Assembly (NCBI RefSeq): GCF_018882205.1
Contig: NZ_JACVOU010000001.1
Coordinates: 186,001-250,000, forward strand
DNA: 64,000 nucleotides
Direction of reading: 5' to 3'
Source: Polynucleobacter bastaniensis
Lineage (GTDB): Bacteria > Pseudomonadota > Gammaproteobacteria > Burkholderiales > Burkholderiaceae
In this document: piece by piece, positions 30,114 to 37,518 of the stretch
Layout: each line of letters starts with the position of its first letter
How positions within the stretch are numbered: position 1 is the first letter of the stretch
Made by a program: the position numbers and the translations under genes
The notes under the pieces: generated by a model
The model's input: the letters and a program-made list of their open reading frames with translations, nothing else
What the model was told of the DNA's origin: nothing
The model's database searches: none

Positions 30114-30279
30114 AGTTTCCTTTATTGGTTAAACCGAAGCTACAGAGATTCTAGGCGCACCCCTTTGGTATTTTACGAATTATTATTACGCCAAGAACTC
30201 CATATCTTTTAACCATAAAATGGCGCATGATAGCTTAATCAATTGATAACGAGATTCATCTGAGAAGCAGGGGCACAAA

Positions 30280-30756
30280 ATGAGTACAAAAATAGATATT
30301 GGCATTAGCGAAAAAGATCGAAAAGCAATTGCAAATGGGTTATCAGGCCTCTTGGCAGACAGTTACTCTTTATATTTGATGACCCACAATTTTCATTGGA
30401 ATGTCAAGGGCCCGATGTTTAACACCCTTCACACCATGTTCATGGCTCAATACACAGAGCAATGGGCGGCACTTGATTTAATAGCAGAACGAATAAGGGC
30501 TCTTGGCGAGCCAGCACCAGGCACTTATAAAGAGTTTTCAAGATTAACCTCGATTAAAGAGATTGAGGGAACTCCCAAGGCAATCGATATGGTTAGGCAT
30601 CTTGTAAAAGCTCAAGAAGCAACAGCAAAAACCGCTCGCAAACTATTTCCCTTGGTTGAAAAAGCCAATGACCAACCTACCGCTGATCTGCTCACCCAAC
30701 GACAAGATATCCATGAGAAAACTGCTTGGATGCTGAGAAGCCTATTAGAGGAGTAA
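30280..30756 (+). CDS. dps: Dps-type ferritin, DNA protection during starvation
   Basis: 158 residues. Ferroxidase-site motifs [16 protein letters not shown] and [14 protein letters not shown]. The dodecamer stores iron and shields DNA. An AGAAGCAGGGG region precedes the ATG. Its 3' end is followed 35 bp later by the first repeat block of the accessory array, so it is probably the left chromosomal flank. Confidence 0.94.
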   Translation: MSTKIDIGISEKDRKAIANGLSGLLADSYSLYLMTHNFHWNVKGPMFNTLHTMFMAQYTEQWAALDLIAERIRALGEPAPGTYKEFSRLTSIKEIEGTPKAIDMVRHLVKAQEATAKTARKLFPLVEKANDQPTADLLTQRQDIHEKTAWMLRSLLEE

Positions 30757-30791
30757 ATCCCCTCAGCATTGCTCTAAATGACACCACTAAC

Positions 30792-30950
30792 TCAGGGATG
30801 CCTAATTGATTTTCTTTTTAAATGACAGCTCGTGATGGGCGCATCCGAAACTAATGGCGCCTAGCCCTGCCAAGCTCTAAAAGAAAATAGCCCAATAAGT
30901 GGGCTATTGAGATTCTTGGTGGCTCGGGGTGGAATCGACCAGAGCCCGTG
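30792..30950. repeat. Array block A: decayed P3, terminator and tRNA-Phe 3' end
   Basis: From left to right: CAGGGATGCCTAATTGATT (as in block M), a decayed P3, GATGGGCGCATCCGA, the hairpin AATAGCCCA-ATAAG-TGGGCTATT (30886-30908, same as the tRNA-Phe terminator with one loop change), and a degenerate tRNA 3' end from 30917 (TGGTGGCTCGGGGTGGAATC). The last part can pair GGCTC with GAGCC. The CBS gene stop lies about 20 bp further right. Confidence 0.85.
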
Positions 30951-30969
30951 GAATTCACCATTCTAAATG

Positions 30970-31407
30970 CTAAACACCGTGGCCATTAATATAAGTTTCT
31001 AGAAACTTAATCTGACTACCTTGATTTTCAATAATACTTTTTACTAAATCTCCAACGGAAATCACTCCAACCACTTTAGATTCGTGTAGTACAGGCAAGT
31101 GTCTGATGTGCTTGTGAACCATGATAGCCATACACTCCTCTAATGAGTTAAGTGGCGTCACGGTAAGTGGTTTTGCTGTCATTATTTTTGAGACGGCCAC
31201 TTGTTTTGGATTGTTATTAGGTAATAGCACTTTTATAGCGCAATCTCCCTGTGACACAATCCCCGCCAAAACTCCGTCATCGATAACTAAAATGGCTCTT
31301 ACTCGATGCTCGCGCATGAGCAACAAGACATTTTCTACGGTATCAGATGATCTTACAGAAAAAATGGTGTTCGACTTTTTCTCAATAACTTGCTTTACTG
31401 TTGTCAT
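30970..31407 (-). CDS. CBS-domain pair protein
   Basis: 145 residues made of two CBS domains (about 8-65 and 75-135: VLVIDDGVLAGIVSQGDCA and VGVISVGDLVKSI). Such stand-alone pairs usually bind adenosyl nucleotides and regulate another protein. First cargo gene of the array counted from the left. Partner unknown. Confidence 0.88.
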   Translation of the reverse strand: MTTVKQVIEKKSNTIFSVRSSDTVENVLLLMREHRVRAILVIDDGVLAGIVSQGDCAIKVLLPNNNPKQVAVSKIMTAKPLTVTPLNSLEECMAIMVHKHIRHLPVLHESKVVGVISVGDLVKSIIENQGSQIKFLETYINGHGV

Positions 31408-31534
31408 AAGAGTCTACCTAATGAATTGAAGTTTAACCGTGATCGCTGCTTAATTATTTTTTATTCAAGTGTGATAATTATATTCTGAGGTGCCGCCATA
31501 TTCAAAACACGATTATTAAGTTGACTTAAATAAA

Positions 31535-31600
31535 ATGGCCCAATAAGTGGGCCATGGTGATTCTTGGTGGCCTGGGGCGGAATCGACTAGGCTCGAGGGT
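31535..31600. repeat. Array block B: terminator plus tRNA-Phe 3' end
   Basis: Hairpin ATGGCCCA-ATAAG-TGGGCCAT (31535-31555): the same hairpin as in blocks A and M but with a paired change (A-T to G-C), so the stem is kept. Then the tRNA 3' end from 31565 (TGGTGGCCTGGGGCGGAATC), where GCCT can pair with AGGC. The kinase stop codon is about 10 bp to the right. Confidence 0.88.
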
Positions 31601-31608
31601 GCTTGAGT

Positions 31609-33063
31609 CTATCTTGTGACTGCTAAGGGTAATTCAATTACAAACTTAGCGCCACCACCATCAGCATCTTCAAAATGGATCGAACCGCTATATCTAGTGA
31701 CAATATGCTTACAAAGCCATAGCCCTAGGCCCATTCCGGTCTGCTTGGTTGTACTCAAGAGCTCAAAAAGCTGGGATTTGAATTCAACAGGTACGCCACT
31801 TCCATTATCGGAAACTGTGAGCCGCACTAACTGTCCAGCCTTAATTGCTTCAATAGTGATACGACGCTGGAGCGTCCCAGCATTAGCCAAGGCCTGTGCC
31901 GCGTTGTTCACTAAGTTCAATATCACCTGCTCTATCTCTGCTGGATTAACCTTAATCACCAATCCATCGTCAACTCTTAGCTGAATTTGAATATTCTTAG
32001 ACTTTAGCTCTGGCTTAACAATGTCTAATACTTTTGCTATCAAATCACCCAATTGAACCTCTTGAGCATTGGATTCACCTTCTGTAAATATTGACCTGAG
32101 GGATTTAACAATTGTAGCGGCTCTCTTGTTGTCGTGCTCTAGGGAATCTAAGATTTCTTTACCTAACGCTGGATTGAGCACCCCCTTTTCTAGCTTCATC
32201 TTGAGAAACTGAATATTAAGGCCTGAGGCTCCAAGGGGCTGATTGAGCTCATGAGCAATGGATGCCGATAGAGCGCCAGTAGCCGCAGTCTTATTCGCCT
32301 TCATCAGGCCATAGATGAGTCGCTCTTTTTCTTTTAAGAGCTCGGTAATTTTTTCATTTTCTTCTTTGGTACTCTTTAAGGCGTTGGTAATTTCATTTTC
32401 TTTTTTTATCTGCTTTTCTAAATAAAAACTGCCAAGAGCTACATAGATCAATATCGTACTACCGTATCCTAGCCATAAAAGAGTTAGGGCTAGAGTATCT
32501 TGAGCATATAAAAAGAAATTGATTTGGGTGCTTCCAATCAATACCCAAAGAGTTCTACAAGTTTCTCCAAGCAAAGTAAACGTTGTTAAAAAAATTAGCC
32601 ACTTCACTACTATCGTTCGCTCTACTTTGTAATACTTTATCAACTCCCATATTTGCCACACCAAAAATAACTCTTGAGTAATTGTTATTAAGGCCACCCG
32701 ATGCTTAAAGGTTTCTGGCATTACCCTCAAGTAGTTATAGAAAAAGAAAATAAATACTGGAATGAGCCATAAAAGTACAGTTTGAATTTTATTAAATGGG
32801 CGTTTACTCCAAGAGCGGTATAAAAATATGAGCAGAAAAACCGAAACAATAAATGTGGTATTTGCTATTGTGAGAAAAAACTTATGCGTCCACAAGGCAA
32901 TGCCAAAGCTTAATGAGGATAGGGAGAATAAGCCTACGCTTAACGGCCAATAGATGCTTAATCCACTGGCCCCATTGGCTCGATATTGAAATAGGGCACT
33001 TAAGAACAGTCCTAGACCAATTAGCGAAAAAACAATAAAAAAGATTTGGTTGGCTATTTCCAT
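31609..33063 (-). CDS. Orphan membrane sensor histidine kinase
   Basis: 484 residues. The N-terminal half has about seven hydrophobic helices (1-215), then a coiled coil, the dimerisation/phospho-acceptor helix with SASIAHELNQPLGA (His near 270) and a HATPase domain (N-box NLVNNAAQAL, G1 DNGSGVP, G2 GMGLGLWL). Inner membrane. No response regulator is adjacent, so its partner is elsewhere. Cargo of the tRNA-Phe array; signal unknown. Confidence 0.9.
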   Translation of the reverse strand: MEIANQIFFIVFSLIGLGLFLSALFQYRANGASGLSIYWPLSVGLFSLSSLSFGIALWTHKFFLTIANTTFIVSVFLLIFLYRSWSKRPFNKIQTVLLWLIPVFIFFFYNYLRVMPETFKHRVALITITQELFLVWQIWELIKYYKVERTIVVKWLIFLTTFTLLGETCRTLWVLIGSTQINFFLYAQDTLALTLLWLGYGSTILIYVALGSFYLEKQIKKENEITNALKSTKEENEKITELLKEKERLIYGLMKANKTAATGALSASIAHELNQPLGASGLNIQFLKMKLEKGVLNPALGKEILDSLEHDNKRAATIVKSLRSIFTEGESNAQEVQLGDLIAKVLDIVKPELKSKNIQIQLRVDDGLVIKVNPAEIEQVILNLVNNAAQALANAGTLQRRITIEAIKAGQLVRLTVSDNGSGVPVEFKSQLFELLSTTKQTGMGLGLWLCKHIVTRYSGSIHFEDADGGGAKFVIELPLAVTR

Positions 33064-33093
33064 AATCTAAATAGTACTAAAGATGATTAATAA

Positions 33094-33302
33094 TGTCGCT
33101 TAAAACGACATCGCAAGCACTGGCCTTAGATGGGCGTCGCCTAAATGGGCGCAGGACCAGCGCAGGGATGTTTAATTAACGTGTCCTTTTAAAGGACAGT
33201 TCTGGTCAAAGGGGATGTGATTGGTAAAGGTGTAAACCATGTGGTCGGTACGTACCCTGAGAATTCTTGGTGGCCCGGGGCGGAATGGACTAGTGCCGAG
33301 GA
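33094..33302. repeat. Array block C: P1, P2, P3 and tRNA-Phe 3' end
   Basis: P1 TGTCGCTTAAAACGACA (33094-33110), P2 GCGTCGCCTAAATGGGCGC (33134-33152, arms still pair after change), CGCAGGGATGTTTAATT, P3 TGTCCTTTTAAAGGACA (33182-33198), then the tRNA 3' end from 33268 with GAATTCTTGG before it. The acyltransferase stop is 5 bp to the right. Confidence 0.9.
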
Positions 33303-33306
33303 TGCC

Positions 33307-34158
33307 CTAATCTATGGGCGCTAATTCAGCTCCAACAGGTCTTTTGTATCGGTTATAAGACCACATATATTGATTTGGTTTGGATATTATTGACCCCTCA
33401 AAATAACGGTTCATTTCTGTACAGGCATCAACCAAGCAATCGGGAAAAGCTTCTGTCATTAGTCGACTTTTAATGATCCAACCCCTCCCCAGACCCAATC
33501 TTTCTGCCCCAACAAAAAGAATTGCTACATCAGCTTGACGTGCTAATTTGATTGGAAATGAAGTTGTGTAAGCATATTGATTAAAAAATTTAGCCCATAC
33601 TCCATCGCCAACACTTGGAACCTGGTCTGCTAATAGCCCAACTACCTCACCCCTTAATAAGGCACGCTTAATTTGACGTACTCCACCAATGTTTGCCTCA
33701 ACAAATGACATTTGAGAATGCTGGCGAGATTTAAGCATTAACTTATTCACCCACCCCTTTCGAGCAGGCCTATACATCACTGTCGCCCTTGTATGCTCGG
33801 CAAAAATACGAGGCACTATTTCAAACCCACCAAAATGTGAAGCAAGAATAATTACTCCCTTTCCATTTTTAGATAACTCAATAACTTGATCCAAGTTTTC
33901 TATGGTTGTTTTGGCGAGAGAAGATTTTGGATGTCTCCAAATCCATAGGGTGTCAGCAAACATCATTCCGGATTCAATTGCCGCCCTCCACGGGGTAAAT
34001 TTGAACCCACAATAATTTGCGGCACTCTGGTGATTTTTATATAAGCGCGTCCGGTACCGAGAGGAGCACAAATAAATCAATAGTCCTATACAAGCCCCGG
34101 CCATCTGAATGGCCGCCAATGGCAGTGAGCTAAAGAACCTCAATATTAAATACAACAT
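33307..34158 (-). CDS. Divergent lipid A acyltransferase-like protein (LpxL/HtrB family)
   Basis: 283 residues from the ATG at 34158 (MLYLILRFFSSLPLAAI). The longer frame begins with a translated terminator hairpin of block D and is not coding. An N-terminal membrane helix, H-x4-E-like catalytic motif in ASHFGGFEIVP, then MYRPARKGWVN and LLADQVPSVGDG. It probably transfers an acyl chain to lipid A or another envelope lipid, adding to the core copy at 17.9 kb. Array cargo. Confidence 0.8.
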   Translation of the reverse strand: MLYLILRFFSSLPLAAIQMAGACIGLLIYLCSSRYRTRLYKNHQSAANYCGFKFTPWRAAIESGMMFADTLWIWRHPKSSLAKTTIENLDQVIELSKNGKGVIILASHFGGFEIVPRIFAEHTRATVMYRPARKGWVNKLMLKSRQHSQMSFVEANIGGVRQIKRALLRGEVVGLLADQVPSVGDGVWAKFFNQYAYTTSFPIKLARQADVAILFVGAERLGLGRGWIIKSRLMTEAFPDCLVDACTEMNRYFEGSIISKPNQYMWSYNRYKRPVGAELAPID

Positions 34159-34185
34159 TGGCCATTTTACGCCCGACCAAAAGAA

Positions 34186-34262
34186 AATGCCCCGCACAAA
34201 GCAGGGCATTATTTAAATCTTGGTGGCCCGGGGCGGAATCGACCAGGGCCTCAGGAGACTCT
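34186..34262. repeat. Array block D: alternative terminator plus tRNA-Phe 3' end
   Basis: Hairpin AATGCCC...GGGCATT (34186-34210), different from the A/B/M hairpin but shared with block E. The tRNA 3' end follows from 34221, with GGCCC pairing with GGGCC to give a short stem around the T-loop sequence. The BrnA stop codon is about 16 bp to the right. Confidence 0.88.
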
Positions 34263-34277
34263 CATCCTACCTCTAGA

Positions 34278-34496
34278 CTACTTCCAGCTAAGGTTCAATT
34301 TCTTATGGGTAGCAGCACAATCTCTCAAATAGAGATTAATGAGGCTTTGATAAGGAATGCCTACTTCCTCTGATACAGACTTGAAGTAGCTCACTGAGGT
34401 CTCATCCAATCTGATGGTAATAGGCTTCTTGAGCATAGAAGCATATGGATTTTTACGGGCTTTTGAGAAATCATATTCTTTACGCATCTTCATCAC
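34278..34496 (-). CDS. brnA: BrnA-family antitoxin
   Basis: 72 residues. C-terminal ribbon-helix-helix: KPITIRLDETSVSYFKSVSEEVGIPYQSL. BrnA neutralises BrnT and represses the operon with it. It directly follows brnT (2 bp between). A second ATG three bases in (34490) is an alternative start. Array cargo; toxin-antitoxin pairs are common stabilisers of such regions. Confidence 0.87.
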   Translation of the reverse strand: MMKMRKEYDFSKARKNPYASMLKKPITIRLDETSVSYFKSVSEEVGIPYQSLINLYLRDCAATHKKLNLSWK

Positions 34497-34498
34497 CT

Positions 34499-34777
34499 TT
34501 AATAAGCTTTTGACTCTTTAGCAGTTGCCTTACGAGCCGAAATAATACGAACGACATTACCCTCGCTTCGATAACAATGGCAAACCAAAATCACACGAAG
34601 AGAATGGCTTACTCCCAGCAAGATAAATCTGTCTTCATCCTCTGAATGATCAGGATCAGAAATTAATTTGGCACTTTCATCATAAAACACAGATTTTGCT
34701 TCTTCAAATGAAATGCCGTGCTTTTTTAGATTAGCTGAAGCTTTTCTGGGTTCCCATTCAAATCGCAATGAAGTCAT
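34499..34777 (-). CDS. brnT: BrnT-family toxin (RelE-like ribonuclease)
   Basis: 92 residues from the ATG at 34777 (MTSLRFEWEPRKASANLKKH). The open frame starts 26 codons earlier, but those translate the block E hairpin and are spurious. FEWEPRKASANLKKHGISFEEAKSV-type start, DEDRFILLGVS and ARKATAKESKAY match BrnT. It is expected to cleave RNA and stop growth when free of BrnA. A palindrome overlaps its start codon. Confidence 0.88.
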   Translation of the reverse strand: MTSLRFEWEPRKASANLKKHGISFEEAKSVFYDESAKLISDPDHSEDEDRFILLGVSHSLRVILVCHCYRSEGNVVRIISARKATAKESKAY

Positions 34778-34794
34778 ATGTACATTGTACATAT
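34776..34794. promoter_or_regulatory. Palindromic operator over the brnT start
   Basis: ATATGTACA, central T, TGTACATAT: perfect 9-bp arms that include the brnT ATG. Its place fits autorepression by the BrnT-BrnA complex, an inference from the family. Confidence 0.6.
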
Positions 34795-34831
34795 ATAAAT
34801 TATAGAGGGCAAGTCCGCCCGACCAAAAGAA

Positions 34832-34940
34832 AATGCCCCGCACGAAGCAGGGCATTATTTGAGTTTGGTGGCCCGGGGCGGAATCGAACCAGGGCCTTAG
34901 GATGCCTGACTCTACTCCTAGACTGTCGTTTTAAACGACA
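34832..34940. repeat. Array block E: terminator, tRNA-Phe 3' end, P1
   Basis: Hairpin AATGCCC...GGGCATT (34832-34856), tRNA 3' end from 34866 with GGCCC/GGGCC pairing and the full T-loop TTCGATT, a diverged tRNA-like remainder, then P1 TGTCGTTTTAAACGACA (34924-34940). The matching P3 is at 35141, separated from P1 by the microprotein gene. Confidence 0.9.
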
Positions 34941-34990
34941 TGGCGTGAAGGGATAACAAAACCCCTACTTCTGCGGCAATAATTACCGGT

Positions 34991-35062
34991 TTAAACAGCC
35001 TGTATTGCCAGGGCAAAACAGCACAGTATTAAAAATAGCCATAAAGAATCGGTATTTGACAT
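34991..35062 (-). CDS. 23-residue membrane microprotein, copy 1
   Basis: ATG at 35062, stop TAA at 34991-34993. It begins MSNTDSLWLFLILCC and ends ALAIQAV: a short polar N-terminus, then one hydrophobic helix of about 16 residues with a Cys pair. AAGGGGGTG lies 6 bp before the ATG. A near-identical copy is at 40193-40264; four of the five nucleotide-differing codons near the 3' end are synonymous. A sigma-54-type promoter precedes both. Not a family I know. It is too short for ordinary gene calling. Confidence 0.75.
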   Translation of the reverse strand: MSNTDSLWLFLILCCFALAIQAV

Positions 35063-35099
35063 AAGCACCCCCTTGAGAAGATTTACTTACTTACACCCA

Positions 35100-35115
35100 T
35101 GCATAAACTATGCCA
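35100..35115 (-). promoter_or_regulatory. Sigma-54-type promoter of microprotein copy 1
   Basis: Minus strand reads TGGCATAGTTTATGCA: GG at -24 and GC at -12 with the correct spacing for RpoN (TGGCAY-N5-TTGCA-like). The ATG is 38 bp further, which leaves a leader of about 28 nt. The same element precedes copy 2 at the same distance. Confidence 0.7.
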
Positions 35116-35140
35116 TTTTGGCTTGCCCTCTTTTCATAGC

Positions 35141-35157
35141 CGTCCTTTTAAAGGACA
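35141..35157. repeat. P3 palindrome, right part of block E
   Basis: CGTCCTTTTAAAGGACA, the P3 type. It lies 20 bp past the stop codon of the PAS regulator gene (35178), the usual position of repeat blocks in this array. Confidence 0.85.
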
Positions 35158-35177
35158 TTTCAGTAAGGGCTTTCTAA

Positions 35178-35894
35178 TCAGTTTTTCTTCTTAAAAGTGG
35201 CTTCAGTAATCGGTATATGGGTAATGACACAACATACGTCATCCAAGTGTTTGTAGGCAGACACCTTAACCTCGAACCATCTTTTATCTCCATTGCTGTG
35301 GCAAGGATACTTTGAAGTAAATATTTTCGAATGTTCCGCAATCACTGCACGAATAGCTCTAGCCACCTTATTTGCTTCTTCAGAGCCCGGTCCCATTGCT
35401 TTCTCACACACAGCTAGATAATTAACGCCTTCGCATCCTAGGCTTCCGCCCTTTAATTTGGGATAAAGCATAGCCGCAGATCGCCATGCACTATTAACCA
35501 AAATGATGATACCCTCTGCATTTAATACCGCCGTCAGAGGCGACACAAAGTTCAAAGCAGCTTGTGCCAAACCTTCTATTTTTCGTCGCCCATAGGCCTC
35601 TACTTTTGCCCTATCTTTTTGACTATCAATCGCTACATGAACGCTTGCTTTTTCGGTAACAGTCGTAGAGTAAATAAATGCTGCATCTAAATTAAGCCAG
35701 CTGATTAAAGTCTTTAATCTTGCTGTCTCTGGCATGGATTGGCCATTAATCCATTTTCTGGCCGATTCACGACTAATGGGCTTTGACTGAAAGTTACGTA
35801 GATTAAATTCAATCGCTAACTTACTGGCCGTAGGTATTTCCCCAAACCGATTAATCAGTCCCGCTCTAAAAGCCAAATGAAAACGCTCGATCAC
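35178..35894 (-). CDS. HTH plus PAS-domain protein, probable regulator
   Basis: 238 residues. The N-terminal 75 residues look like a phage-repressor-type helix-turn-helix (RESARKWINGQSMPETARLKTLISWL). The C-terminal part (about 105-235) is a PAS-like sensor with ALNFVSPLTAVLNAEGIIILVN and GDKRWFEVKVSAYKHLDDV. It probably binds DNA in response to an unknown small ligand or redox state. Array cargo; no clear target. Confidence 0.7.
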   Translation of the reverse strand: MIERFHLAFRAGLINRFGEIPTASKLAIEFNLRNFQSKPISRESARKWINGQSMPETARLKTLISWLNLDAAFIYSTTVTEKASVHVAIDSQKDRAKVEAYGRRKIEGLAQAALNFVSPLTAVLNAEGIIILVNSAWRSAAMLYPKLKGGSLGCEGVNYLAVCEKAMGPGSEEANKVARAIRAVIAEHSKIFTSKYPCHSNGDKRWFEVKVSAYKHLDDVCCVITHIPITEATFKKKN

Positions 35895-36065
35895 GAATTG
35901 GTTGATAGTAAAGGTTCCTTAGAGTGCTCTTTTGTCCGTTCAATATCATCTTCCTTTTCGGGCTCTATGTCAGATTAATTACATTTGCCAACTTGAACTT
36001 GGCAAGTGACAAACTATTCAGTTTATTTTATTCAGAATAATCATTAACAAAACAAGGTGGTAGAA

Positions 36066-36242
36066 ATGGTCCAACTGACATACATCAATGCCATACAAAA
36101 ACTAGAGGCAGGTGACTCATTCACCCTTCAAGATATGAAGAATCTATCTTATGCAGATCTCGATAAGCTATTTGAAGAAATCAAACATTGGAAGGTCTAT
36201 GGCAATGTCGGCCAAAAAATTAATGAAGTAAAGCGATGGTAA
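36066..36242 (+). CDS. Small protein, first of a coupled pair
   Basis: 58 residues from the ATG at 36066, with AAGGTGG as ribosome binding site; a GTG at 36057 is less likely. Acidic and helical (LQDMKNLSYADLDKLFEEIKHW). It overlaps the next gene by 7 bp. The small-large overlapping pair resembles a toxin-antitoxin or immunity layout, but I recognise neither protein. Confidence 0.6.
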   Translation: MVQLTYINAIQKLEAGDSFTLQDMKNLSYADLDKLFEEIKHWKVYGNVGQKINEVKRW

Positions 36243-36625
36243 AGGTCATACAAGAAAATAAAACTTACCTTGCTATCGATTTTAAGAATCAAGCGCTGCT
36301 TGATGGTTCGCCTGATAAAGCAGGGAATCTTTCGTCCATAGGCATTAAGTATGAGGGCAATTCTTTTGCTGAATTACCTATAGTCAAAGCCTATATCGAT
36401 AACCGCTTACAAAAAATTCGTAATCAATTTAATGAATCTATTATTGCTACTGTCTTTATATTCATCGATACTACCGTTGAAAAAGCCCTAAGAAATACCG
36501 TTGAGATTACTATTCATCTTAAAGATAAGCAGCTTTACTCTGAGGATGAGGGCGAAGATCTTTATTCCACCATCAACTCTGCAATTGAAAAAATATGGAA
36601 AGCACTTAACCCGTCTACCAAATAA
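36236..36625 (+). CDS. Unknown protein, second of a coupled pair
   Basis: 129 residues. Mixed alpha/beta, no signal peptide or membrane helix. Visible stretches are YLAIDFKNQALLDGSPDKAG and FIFIDTTVEKALRNTVEIT. Family unknown. Translationally coupled to the 58-residue protein before it. Its 3' end overlaps the convergent gene at 36615 by 11 bp. Confidence 0.6.
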   Translation: MVKVIQENKTYLAIDFKNQALLDGSPDKAGNLSSIGIKYEGNSFAELPIVKAYIDNRLQKIRNQFNESIIATVFIFIDTTVEKALRNTVEITIHLKDKQLYSEDEGEDLYSTINSAIEKIWKALNPSTK

Positions 36626-36833
36626 ATTTTAGTGAGTCATCCAATTGGTAGTTGATAGACTGTTCGTATTCTCTAAGGCTTAATTTTGGTTGAAGCTTGG
36701 CTACCAATAGCGTGTTTGCCTCTTTCCAACCTGCAGTTAATTGCTCCATGGCTTTGGCTCTTTTATTAAGCCTTAGGTTCTCGAGCGTGAGCTCCTCTAT
36801 ACGCTGCTCTTCAGGTTCATATCTTTTGTCCAT
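36615..36833 (-). CDS. Possible coiled-coil small protein
   Basis: 72 residues, charged, with heptad-like IEELTLENLRLNKRAKAMEQL (about 10-32). No known family. The frame is open and codon use is ordinary, but there is no strong independent support; it may not be expressed. Confidence 0.45.
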   Translation of the reverse strand: MDKRYEPEEQRIEELTLENLRLNKRAKAMEQLTAGWKEANTLLVAKLQPKLSLREYEQSINYQLDDSLKFIW

Positions 36834-36963
36834 GACTAGACTCCCAACCTTTTACAGAAGTTCAGTCTATCCCTCTTCTAGTCAAAATAGCTCATTTTAG
36901 ATATAAAGCTAATAATTAGTACTAAAAAGCAACACTAGGTATTGTTTCGTATTACATGGGTTT

Positions 36964-37119
36964 TGTCGTTTTAAACGACATTACAATCATCGACCCTAGA
37001 TGAGCGTCGCTTAAATCGACTGACACAGGGATGACAAATCCCCAATAGATAAAGTGTCCTTTTAAAGGACGATTCAATATGGGGATATCCAGAGGAAATG
37101 GTGCCAAACCGCGGCTGAC
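36964..37119. repeat. Array block F: P1, P2, hairpin, P3, no tRNA end
   Basis: P1 TGTCGTTTTAAACGACA (36964-36980), P2 GTCGCTTAAATCGAC (37006-37020), hairpin GGGATGACAAATCCC (37028-37042), P3 from 37055, palindrome GGATATCC (37083-37090), then GGAAATGGTGCC. Bases 37022-37119 are almost identical to block L, 7.4 kb away. The tRNA end that follows in L is absent here; instead the phasin-like gene stop begins at 37130. Confidence 0.9.
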
Positions 37120-37129
37120 CCTCAAGTTT

Positions 37130-37516
37130 TTATATCTGACTGGCATCTTTATAAATGTTCTGATGGCTTTTATCTATGAGCTGAAAGTAGCTATCCATAA
37201 ATTGATGATGTTGCTCAACCACAGCGTTATAGATCATGAGATTCGTTTGGCCAAATGCTTGACTGGCAATAACCACTGCACCCATTAATTCTTTGGGTTT
37301 AGTATGATCGATTGCATCAACGACCTTATCAGTAACCCGCTCATTAGCATCTTGCATTAACTCAATTAATTGCTCATGCAATTTTTTATGATTTTCAAAG
37401 GAATTACTTGTTACAGCCCAAACAGGCATCATCAAACTATAAAATCCTTCTATTGTTTTCATAGGATTCGTTTGACCTGTTGATTGTTCAGGTCTGCCAA
37501 AGTGGTTTAAGGTCAT
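37130..37516 (-). CDS. Phasin-like protein next to phaZ
   Basis: 128 residues, all-helical: FYSLMMPVWAVTSNSFENHKKLHEQLIELMQDANERV and a long C-terminal helix. It resembles short phasins. Its start is 2 bp after the phaZ stop, so the pair is one transcript and the protein probably sits on PHB granules. Second phasin gene of the window. Confidence 0.6.
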   Translation of the reverse strand: MTLNHFGRPEQSTGQTNPMKTIEGFYSLMMPVWAVTSNSFENHKKLHEQLIELMQDANERVTDKVVDAIDHTKPKELMGAVVIASQAFGQTNLMIYNAVVEQHHQFMDSYFQLIDKSHQNIYKDASQI

Positions 37517-37518
37517 GA

